A DNA stretch of 5,520 bases from the NCBI GenBank assembly GCA_945861845.1, contig CAMAWS010000254.1, positions 1-5,520 on the forward strand. Reading direction: 5' to 3'. The stretch is from Candidatus Sulfopaludibacter sp. SbA3 (GTDB lineage: Bacteria > Acidobacteriota > Terriglobia > 20CM-2-55-15). The translations under genes were made by a program, and so were the position numbers. Within the stretch, counting starts at the first letter, position 1. Each line of letters begins with the position of its first letter. The notes beneath the pieces are model-generated. The model was not told the DNA's origin. It ran no database searches and saw only the letters and a program-made list of their open reading frames with translations. Positions 1-5,041 of the stretch are shown one piece after another.

Positions 1-583
1 CGGTTACAATACCCTGCTGCCGTGTGGAGCTGACCATCACACCAACCGCGCTCTGCGAATCCAGAATCAATTGAACGATGGAAAAGAAGTTGGAAGTGTA
101 TATGACGCGGCCAACAACACCTGCGGGCGTGATCACAGCCGAGTCGGTCCGAATGCCGTGAGACCGTCCCTTATCAATCGTAATCGTCTGGCTGGTCCTC
201 GATGGATCACTGGCGATGACTCGCGCTACCACTGTCTTTCCGATCCCGCTATCCTTTACCGAAAGCATGGCTCGAAGGCGCCGCGCCTCCAGAATGTCCT
301 CGTGCTGTCGTGACAGCAGCATCTGGAGTTCCCTGACTTCTGATTTCAATTTCTGGTTCTCGTCGTGAGCGCCGATGAGAGCAAAGTAACGGTCCCAAAC
401 GTGGACAATCCCATAAAGCGTCAAGTCGACGATCTTTTCCGCGGGAGCCAGGGAATCAAGCAGCCATACGCGCACAAACGTCGTATCCGTGCGGTGGCTC
501 GCCTGGTATGAAATCAACAATGATTGGAGCACGAGTGCTGCACCAAGAGTGATCCAGATCGGCCTTTTGGAAGCTGCGATCAT
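1..583 (-). CDS. mreC: Rod shape-determining protein MreC, 3' end cut off by the window edge
   Basis: MreC is an inner-membrane, mostly periplasmic protein that links the cytoplasmic MreB filament to the elongasome (MreD, RodA, PBP2) during side-wall peptidoglycan synthesis. The 194 visible residues start at the ATG at 581-583. They show a short basic N-terminus (K6, R7), one membrane segment at about 9-26, a coiled-coil-like charged stretch at about 73-107 (ENQKLKSEVRELQ onward), and the beginning of the MreC beta-barrel core. Core hallmarks are IDKGRSHGI at 136-144, AGVVGRV at 154-160 and the LILDSQSAVGV segment at 172-182. The gene starts 7 nt after the mreB stop and has no good Shine-Dalgarno of its own, so it is probably translated by coupling to mreB. 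The C-terminal part lies outside the window. The family assignment is secure from the domain order, the motifs and the position after mreB. Confidence 0.93.
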   Translation of the reverse strand, partial: MIAASKRPIWITLGAALVLQSLLISYQASHRTDTTFVRVWLLDSLAPAEKIVDLTLYGIVHVWDRYFALIGAHDENQKLKSEVRELQMLLSRQHEDILEARRLRAMLSVKDSGIGKTVVARVIASDPSRTSQTITIDKGRSHGIRTDSAVITPAGVVGRVIYTSNFFSIVQLILDSQSAVGVMVSSTRQQGIVT

Positions 584-590
584 TTGCCCG

Positions 591-1616
591 TCAATTCAAA
601 GCGATCTTTCGGAGCAGATCGAAGTCACTGAGCATCTTGCCAGTACCAAGTACAACGCAGGACAGTGGGTTCTCTGCAAGAGTGACCGGAAGCCCCGTTT
701 CTTCTCGGATCCGCTTATCCAGATTCTTGATCAGAGCTCCACCACCGGCAAGAACAATCCCTCGGTCAGCGATATCGGCCGACAGCTCGGGCGGCGTTCG
801 CTCGAGCACAACACGTATGGAATTGATGATGATATTGATGCATTCATCAAGGGCCTCTCGGATCTCTTCATCCGAGACCATGACGCTCTTCGGAACGCCC
901 TCCATCAGATCCCGCCCCTTGATCTCCATTGTACGCGGCTGATCGAGCGGATATGCCGAGCCGATCTCCATCTTTACCTGCTCAGCCGTCCGCTCACCAA
1001 TCAGGAGATTGTATTTGCGCTTGATGTACTGGGTGATTGCTTCGTCCATCTCATTTCCGGCCACCTTGTCGGACCGGCTATTGACGATTCCCGAAAGCGA
1101 GATCACGGCGATTTCCGTCGTACCACCACCAATATCAACAATCATGTTCCCCGAGGGCTCCGTAACCGGAAGCCCGGCGCCAATCGCCGCCGCCATCGCC
1201 TGTTCGACCAGGTGAGCTTCGCTGGCCTTCGCGCGATATGCTGAATCCTGCACGGCCCGCTTTTCCACCTGCGTGATCCCTGAAGGCACTCCAATGACGA
1301 TTCTCGGATGAACAAGAACCTTTCGGCTGTGCGCCTTTTGAATGAAGTAGGTCAGCATTTTCTCGGTCACGGTGAAATCGGCAATTACACCGTCTTTCAT
1401 CGGCCGGATCGCAACAATATTCCCAGGCGTCCGGCCGAGCATATCCTTGGCCTCTTTGCCGACGGCCTCGACCTGGTTTGTAATCTTGTTGATCGCAACA
1501 ATTGAGGGTTCGTTGACGACTATTCCGCGACCCTTTGCGTAGACGAGGGTATTCGCCGTACCTAGGTCGATCGCCAAGTCGCTGGAGAAGAGACTAAACA
1601 GCGGCCGAAAGTTCAT
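591..1616 (-). CDS. mreB: Rod shape-determining protein MreB, bacterial actin homologue
   Basis: MreB is an actin-fold ATPase that polymerises on the inner face of the cytoplasmic membrane and guides the cell-wall elongation machinery. The 341-residue product has the usual length and all nucleotide-binding motifs. Phosphate-1 is at about 13-26 (DLAIDLGTANTLVY), phosphate-2 at about 158-171 (MIVDIGGGTTEIAV), and the adenosine motif at about 286-300 (GIVLAGGGALIKNLD). The first dozen residues (MNFRPLFSLFSS) are hydrophobic with one positive charge, consistent with a membrane-binding N-terminal helix, although this is inferred. The start is supported by the family-typical N-terminus. The best Shine-Dalgarno, AAGGAG at 1631-1636, lies 14 nt upstream, which is longer than usual. 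mreC follows after 7 nt, giving an mreB-mreC operon that probably continues beyond the left edge. No internal frameshift or missing key residue is seen. Confidence 0.98.
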   Translation of the reverse strand: MNFRPLFSLFSSDLAIDLGTANTLVYAKGRGIVVNEPSIVAINKITNQVEAVGKEAKDMLGRTPGNIVAIRPMKDGVIADFTVTEKMLTYFIQKAHSRKVLVHPRIVIGVPSGITQVEKRAVQDSAYRAKASEAHLVEQAMAAAIGAGLPVTEPSGNMIVDIGGGTTEIAVISLSGIVNSRSDKVAGNEMDEAITQYIKRKYNLLIGERTAEQVKMEIGSAYPLDQPRTMEIKGRDLMEGVPKSVMVSDEEIREALDECINIIINSIRVVLERTPPELSADIADRGIVLAGGGALIKNLDKRIREETGLPVTLAENPLSCVVLGTGKMLSDFDLLRKIALN

Positions 1617-1630
1617 GAGAGTTTTGCAGG

Positions 1631-1636
1631 CTCCTT
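1631..1636 (-). promoter_or_regulatory. Shine-Dalgarno of mreB with long spacing
   Basis: AAGGAG on the minus strand, separated from the mreB ATG by 14 nt (1617-1630). It is the only purine-rich candidate near the start. The spacing exceeds the usual 5-10 nt, so initiation may be less than optimal. Confidence 0.5.
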
Positions 1637-1849
1637 CTTAATTTTTGAGGAAATATTGTTCTACCGCAGCGTTAGGCGCAGCGATATTGAGTCCAGACGG
1701 TAGGCCTGCGACCGAGATATCGGTACATCATACGCAAAAGACACAAGAAATGCGCAATCCATTTGTAATGTATCGAAAGACAGGCGAAAGTCCCGGGAGT
1801 GTACCTTTATATAGAGGTTCTGTTACGATACGGGTTTTCACCCACCTAC

Positions 1850-1854
1850 GGAGG
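1850..1854 (+). promoter_or_regulatory. Shine-Dalgarno that fixes the ppiD-like start
   Basis: GGAGG followed by 9 nt and then ATG at 1864. The open frame extends upstream to an ATG at 1645, but that start has no comparable site. The 73 extra residues look non-coding and would place sequence before the N-terminal membrane anchor. This site therefore decides the start at 1864. Confidence 0.85.
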
Positions 1855-1863
1855 AACACTTGT

Positions 1864-3789
1864 ATGTTGGATTTCATGAGACGTCAGCAGAAAAACCTGA
1901 AATGGGTCTGGATTATCCTGATCTTCATCTTCAGCGTGACGCTGGTAACTCTCTATATACCGTTCGATCAACTGGGAAGCGTCGCCATTTCCAGCGACGT
2001 TGCTGACGTTGCCGGCGAAGCGATCACGGCCAAGGAATTCCAGTCGGCCTATCGGAATTACATGAATAACGTACGCGGGCAGCTTAACCCGGAAATGCTG
2101 CGCGCATTCAGGTTTGAGCGGCAAATCCTCGATTCGCTTGTCACCCGCAGCGTGACGATCGCCGAAGCCAAACGCCTGGGACTCAACGTCTCTGCAACGG
2201 AAATCGAACAGAGGATACTCCAGAATCCGGTCTTTCTAGAGAATGGAACCTTTATTGGCATGCCCCGGTACCAGGCCATCCTGTCGCAGAACAACATCAC
2301 TGTCGACGAGTTTGAAGCCGCCGTCCACGACGAACTTCTGGTTGAGAAACTGCGAAGCTTCGTCGCTGCGGGCGTGACCGTAAGCGACCAGGAGGTCGAA
2401 AAAGAATATCGGCGCGCTAACGAGAAGGCGAAGCTGGATTACTTCGTCATCGATCCTCCCAAGCTCGAAAGCCAGGTCGCAGTGACCGATCAGGACCAGC
2501 GGGACTACTACGAAAAAAACAAGGCTAAATATAACGTTCCTGAAAAGCGGCAGGCGAAGTACATATTTGTCGAGTCTCTGAAGTTGCGCGCGCAGACAAG
2601 AGAAACCGACGATGAATTGCGCCAGTATTACGATCAGCACCGGACCGAATACGAATTGCCGGAACGCGTAACTGCGCAGCACATTCTCTTCAAAACCCAG
2701 GACAAGAAACCAGAAGAAGTTGAGGGCCTTCGCGAAAAAGCCCGTGGAGTGCTGGACCGCGCGAAGAAGGGTGAAGACTTCGGTGCGTTGGCAAAACAAT
2801 TCTCCGAAGACACTTCGGCAGACCAAGGCGGCAATCTCGGTTCGTTTACACGGGGCCAGATGGTTCCCGAGTTTGACCGCGCGGCATTCAGTCTCGGCAC
2901 CGGGGCAATCAGCGACCTGGTCCAGACTCAGTTTGGAATTCACATTATTAAAGTCACTGAAAAGACCGAGGCTCGGATGCGTCCATTCGAAGAATTAAAG
3001 GAAGCCATCCGGCCCGTCGTTTCCACCCGCAAGGCCGAACAGGCGGCCTCCGAGATTGCCCAGCAGATCGCTGTGGAACTGGTCGGAAACAAGGATCTTG
3101 CGGCAGTCGCCCAAAAGCATGCTGCAGAACTCAAGGAAACACCCCTGATGCAGCAAGGCCAGCCAATTCCAGAGCTCGGCGCAGCCGCAGAATTCGACCG
3201 TCGTATATTTACACTGGCCAAAGATGAGGTCGGCACTGCACTTCAGGTAGAGCGAGGCTACGTCGTCCCAGTGGTGAGTAATATCGTCGCTGCCCATCCT
3301 GCTTCCTTAGAAGAAGCGCAGCCGATGGTTGCCTCCGACGCGCGTGCCGAAAAAGCGCGGGAACTGGCAGTTCAGAAAGGCAATCAAGTCCAGGAACTGC
3401 TCAAGAGTGGAAAAGATCTCGCGAGCATTGCGAAAACCGTAGGCGGCGAAATCAAGACTAGCGAACTGTTGACTCGGGGAGCCTCCTTGCCCGACTACGG
3501 CTCGCTCTCCGATTTCGAGAATGAAATGTTTTCACTGCCAATCGGCAAGCCTGGCACGCCTGCGAGTATCGCCGGCAAGACATTCGCCTTTGTCGTAAAG
3601 GAACGTCAGGACATCAAACCTGAAGAGATGAAGAATTCGACAGAAACGTTGAGGTCTCAGTTGTTGCAGCCCAAACGCGACCAGTATTTTGGGGCTTACA
3701 TCCAGGAAGTTCGGAAGAGCATGGAAGCCAGCGGGGATATCGTAATCAACGAAGCGGTCGTGGCCCAGATCGCGCAGACATCCAGTTAG
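1864..3789 (+). CDS. ppiD: PpiD-type membrane-anchored peptidyl-prolyl cis-trans isomerase / periplasmic folding chaperone
   Basis: PpiD-like proteins are anchored in the inner membrane, face the periplasm, and help newly exported proteins fold. The 641 residues resemble E. coli PpiD (about 620 aa) in architecture. A short basic cytoplasmic tail (RRQQKNLK) precedes one membrane helix at about 12-32. A SurA_N-like helical chaperone domain spans about 37-205, followed by a linker and a parvulin (PpiC) domain at about 267-367. The parvulin domain keeps the family signature residues: His in AQHILF, Asp in FSEDTS, the GGNLGSF loop, MVPEF, and His in FGIHIIKV, so it may be catalytically active. Two shorter segments at about 410-474 and 517-580 repeat the C-terminal half of the parvulin fold without the active-site histidines. 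The gene is divergent from mreB and ends at a hairpin. The gene symbol is by architecture; a plain SurA-N/PpiC protein label is the cautious alternative. Confidence 0.9.
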   Translation: MLDFMRRQQKNLKWVWIILIFIFSVTLVTLYIPFDQLGSVAISSDVADVAGEAITAKEFQSAYRNYMNNVRGQLNPEMLRAFRFERQILDSLVTRSVTIAEAKRLGLNVSATEIEQRILQNPVFLENGTFIGMPRYQAILSQNNITVDEFEAAVHDELLVEKLRSFVAAGVTVSDQEVEKEYRRANEKAKLDYFVIDPPKLESQVAVTDQDQRDYYEKNKAKYNVPEKRQAKYIFVESLKLRAQTRETDDELRQYYDQHRTEYELPERVTAQHILFKTQDKKPEEVEGLREKARGVLDRAKKGEDFGALAKQFSEDTSADQGGNLGSFTRGQMVPEFDRAAFSLGTGAISDLVQTQFGIHIIKVTEKTEARMRPFEELKEAIRPVVSTRKAEQAASEIAQQIAVELVGNKDLAAVAQKHAAELKETPLMQQGQPIPELGAAAEFDRRIFTLAKDEVGTALQVERGYVVPVVSNIVAAHPASLEEAQPMVASDARAEKARELAVQKGNQVQELLKSGKDLASIAKTVGGEIKTSELLTRGASLPDYGSLSDFENEMFSLPIGKPGTPASIAGKTFAFVVKERQDIKPEEMKNSTETLRSQLLQPKRDQYFGAYIQEVRKSMEASGDIVINEAVVAQIAQTSS

Positions 3790-3797
3790 TGACCACG

Positions 3798-3832
3798 CGG
3801 GTGAGCGAAACTCTCGGGAGTTCGCTCACCCG
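3798..3832. terminator. Strong hairpin between convergent genes, possible bidirectional terminator
   Basis: The arms CGGGTGAGCGAAACTC (3798-3813) and GAGTTCGCTCACCCG (3818-3832) pair over 15 bp with a single bulged A and a TCGG loop. The hairpin begins 8 nt after the ppiD-like stop and, on the other strand, 12 nt after the stop of the 3845-4228 gene. Neither side is followed by a clear T tract, so it is either a weak intrinsic terminator or a 3'-end stabilising or blocking structure. The hairpin is certain from the sequence; its function is inferred from its position. Confidence 0.6.
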
Positions 3833-3844
3833 TCCAAATCCGTC

Positions 3845-4228
3845 TTACTTAGCCGGACCGTCTCCCTGCCACGCTACTTTGCCGTCTGGCAATGTCATGC
3901 GTCCGTTCACATTCATTGATTCCGGATTCTTGGCACGGGTGCCTTTGAATGAAACGGCCGTTCCAGGCTTCACCGATTCCTTCCTCCATCCATTACGGTA
4001 GAGAGCATTCGGTGCGCCTCCTTCGATTCTGTATACGCTGACTTTTCCGTCTGCTGCCTTGACTTCGACTTGCGTGTACAGGTGCGGGTTCACCCACTCG
4101 ACAACCTTTACCGTTCCTGTAAATTCTAACGGTTTGTTGGGATCGAATTCGGCAGACACGGAATGGTGAGCCATCATGGTTGCAGTGACCAGCAAGATCC
4201 CACCGGCTGCAAGAAAAATACGTCTCAT
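3845..4228 (-). CDS. Exported DUF6152-like protein, copy B of a tandem pair
   Basis: The 127-residue product has an N-terminal export signal (basic MRR, hydrophobic core at about 4-18) and a small mature domain of roughly 108 residues. It contains AHHSVSAEFD at 20-29, a VEWVNPH motif at about 43-49, and NGWRK and KNPESMNVNGRM further on. This matches the DUF6152 family as I recall it: small secreted proteins of unknown function that begin with an AHHS-type motif and carry a WxNPH motif. No catalytic role is known to me. The start at 4228 is chosen because GGAGG lies 7 nt upstream and the hydrophobic signal follows at once; an in-frame upstream ATG at 4294 would overlap the promoter. It is about 82% identical to copy A over the mature region, while the signal peptides differ. 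It has its own promoter and lies downstream of copy A's terminator, so it is probably transcribed separately. Confidence 0.85.
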   Translation of the reverse strand: MRRIFLAAGGILLVTATMMAHHSVSAEFDPNKPLEFTGTVKVVEWVNPHLYTQVEVKAADGKVSVYRIEGGAPNALYRNGWRKESVKPGTAVSFKGTRAKNPESMNVNGRMTLPDGKVAWQGDGPAK

Positions 4229-4235
4229 TGAGATA

Positions 4236-4240
4236 CCTCC
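4236..4240 (-). promoter_or_regulatory. Shine-Dalgarno of DUF6152-like copy B
   Basis: GGAGG on the minus strand, 7 nt before the ATG at 4226-4228. It selects the shorter, signal-peptide-proximal start over the upstream in-frame ATG at 4292-4294. Confidence 0.85.
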
Positions 4241-4270
4241 AAAGGTTTGTGGATTGAGCGACCGACGCAG

Positions 4271-4299
4271 ATTATTGGCGAGACCGCACCTCAAGTCAA
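4271..4299 (-). promoter_or_regulatory. Sigma70-type promoter of DUF6152-like copy B
   Basis: On the minus strand TTGACT (4294-4299, 5 of 6 to consensus) and AATAAT (4271-4276, 5 of 6) are separated by exactly 17 bp. Transcription would begin near 4264, giving a leader of about 36 nt. The same core with the same spacing lies upstream of copy A, which supports its being functional. Confidence 0.75.
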
Positions 4300-4318
4300 G
4301 AATCTAAAGCGTAGTTCC

Positions 4319-4368
4319 AAAAAACAAAAAGGCGAATGAACAGGTCCTAAAACCCGATCATTCGCCTT
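4319..4368 (-). terminator. Intrinsic terminator of DUF6152-like copy A
   Basis: Read on the minus strand, an 11-bp perfect stem (AAGGCGAATGA at 4358-4368 in transcript order, closing with TCATTCGCCTT at 4329-4339) encloses an 18-nt loop. It is followed by TTTGTTTTTTGG. The stem starts 17 nt after the copy A stop codon. The long T-rich tail makes this a standard rho-independent terminator acting on the minus strand only. It separates copy A from the copy B promoter, which starts about 20 nt further on. Confidence 0.92.
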
Positions 4369-4385
4369 CTTCAACCAATCAATTG

Positions 4386-4781
4386 CTAGTATGCCGTGGC
4401 CTCACCCTGCCATGCCACTTTACCGTCAGCCAGCATCATGCGCCCGTTGACGTTCATGGACTCAGGATTCTTCGCTCGAGTTCCCTTGAACGTAACAGGA
4501 GTTCCAGGCTTCAGCGAATCTTTTCTCCACCCATTACGGAAGAGCGGATTCGGCGGACCACCTTCAACTCTGTAAACGGTCACTTTTCCGTCTGCTCCCT
4601 TGACTTCGACTTGAGTGTAGATATGGGGATTTACCCATTCCACTACCTTAACAGTGCCCGAAAACTCAAGGGGCTTATTGGCATCGAATTCGGCCGACAC
4701 CGAGTGATGTGCGAAAACTGTCGCAGTCGCAACAAACAGCCCGGCACCGACAAGAAAAGCATTCATCAAATTACGTCTCAT
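4386..4781 (-). CDS. Exported DUF6152-like protein, copy A of a tandem pair
   Basis: The 131-residue product has a signal peptide (MRRNLMNAF, hydrophobic core to about residue 22) and then the same mature domain as copy B. AHHSVSAEFD is at 24-33, VEWVNPH at about 47-53, and NGWRK and KNPESMNVNGRM follow. Of the 108 residues from AHHS to the C-terminus, 89 are identical to copy B, and most changes are conservative (I/L, T/S, D/E, F/Y). This suggests that both copies are under protein-level selection. The start at 4781 follows GGAGG at 5 nt spacing; an in-frame ATG at 4808 would add nine polar residues before the signal. It is expressed from its own promoter at 4836-4864 and ends at a strong intrinsic terminator. 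The biochemical function is unknown. The conserved histidines could bind a metal, but this is speculative. Confidence 0.86.
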   Translation of the reverse strand: MRRNLMNAFLVGAGLFVATATVFAHHSVSAEFDANKPLEFSGTVKVVEWVNPHIYTQVEVKGADGKVTVYRVEGGPPNPLFRNGWRKDSLKPGTPVTFKGTRAKNPESMNVNGRMMLADGKVAWQGEATAY

Positions 4782-4786
4782 CAACA

Positions 4787-4791
4787 CCTCC
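4787..4791 (-). promoter_or_regulatory. Shine-Dalgarno of DUF6152-like copy A
   Basis: GGAGG on the minus strand, 5 nt before the ATG at 4779-4781. It favours this start over the in-frame ATG at 4806-4808, which lies in a palindromic leader segment and has no comparable site. Confidence 0.8.
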
Positions 4792-4796
4792 GAATA

Positions 4797-4806
4797 GGAT
4801 CGATCC
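4797..4806. repeat. 10-bp perfect palindrome in the leader of copy A
   Basis: GGATCGATCC reads the same on both strands. It lies in the untranslated leader of copy A just upstream of its Shine-Dalgarno. It could be chance or a protein-binding half of the leader; no equivalent is seen in copy B. Confidence 0.35.
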
Positions 4807-4813
4807 ATAACTA

Positions 4814-4825
4814 AAGGTTAACCTT
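4814..4825. promoter_or_regulatory. 12-bp perfect palindrome at the start of the copy A transcript, possible operator
   Basis: AAGGTTAACCTT is a perfect palindrome about 10 bp downstream of the copy A -10 hexamer, so it covers roughly +5 to +16 of the predicted transcript. This is a common place for a repressor operator. The copy B leader keeps only AAAGGTTTGTG at 4241-4251, which resembles the left arm and flank with the centre lost. Confidence 0.4.
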
Positions 4826-4835
4826 GTGTGATCAG

Positions 4836-4864
4836 ATTATTGAGTTCGGTAAATATTTAGTCAA
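4836..4864 (-). promoter_or_regulatory. Sigma70-type promoter of DUF6152-like copy A
   Basis: On the minus strand TTGACT (4859-4864) and AATAAT (4836-4841) are separated by 17 bp. The flanks TTC before the -35 and CTG after the -10 match copy B exactly, while the 17-bp spacers are unrelated in sequence. The predicted start is near 4829, with a leader of about 48 nt. Confidence 0.75.
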
Positions 4865-4908
4865 GAACTAAAACCCAATAGCCAAAGAAACAAATGCGCG
4901 TACAGAAA

Positions 4909-4938
4909 TTGGAAAAAAGCATCCGCTGATAATACAAT
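4909..4938 (+). promoter_or_regulatory. Candidate promoter of the cytochrome gene
   Basis: TTGGAA (4909-4914) and TACAAT (4933-4938) with an 18-bp spacer form a plausible sigma70-type promoter about 100 bp upstream of the start codon. The -35 is weak (4 of 6) and the -10 good (5 of 6). Nothing else confirms it. Confidence 0.4.
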
Positions 4939-5027
4939 GGGGCGCTTTTATTAAGGGCCAACCGAGAGCGCGCAAGCACTGGCTTACGTCGATCGTACGA
5001 AGGCTCCATACTCTTCACGCACTCAGG

Positions 5028-5034
5028 AAAGGAG
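5028..5034 (+). promoter_or_regulatory. Shine-Dalgarno of the cytochrome gene
   Basis: AAAGGAG followed by 7 nt and ATG at 5042. The start it selects is directly followed by a signal-peptide-like sequence. Confidence 0.8.
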
Positions 5035-5041
5035 AAGTCAA

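Noticed and set aside
71..313. 80-codon plus-strand open frame
   Set aside because: It is antisense to the conserved MreC coding sequence and has no clear ribosome binding site.
489..1244. 251-codon plus-strand open frame
   Set aside because: It lies antisense to mreB and the mreC start, whose protein families are unmistakable. Its translation shows no recognisable domain.
1711..1724. Inverted repeat ACCGA-GATA-TCGGT in the mreB/ppiD intergenic region
   Set aside because: The stem is only 5 bp and is not clearly placed relative to any promoter or start, so chance is likely.
1801..1835. Possible ppiD promoter around TATATA (1808-1813) or TACGAT (1824-1829)
   Set aside because: No acceptable -35 hexamer lies 16-18 bp upstream of either candidate.
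1832..1843. Small hairpin GGGT-TTTC-ACCC upstream of the ppiD Shine-Dalgarno
   Set aside because: The stem is only 4 bp and does not include the ribosome binding site, so a riboswitch or thermometer role is not supported.
1645..1863. 73-codon upstream extension of the ppiD-like frame
   Set aside because: The ATG at 1864 has GGAGG at 9 nt and begins the typical short cytoplasmic tail plus membrane anchor. The extension has no ribosome site and no membrane-protein or signal character.
2236..2943. 235-codon minus-strand open frame
   Set aside because: It is entirely antisense to the PpiD-like gene, and its composition is that of a complementary-strand shadow.
4383..4814. 143-codon plus-strand open frame
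   Set aside because: It is antisense to DUF6152-like copy A. The minus strand has the signal peptide, ribosome binding site, promoter and a paralog.
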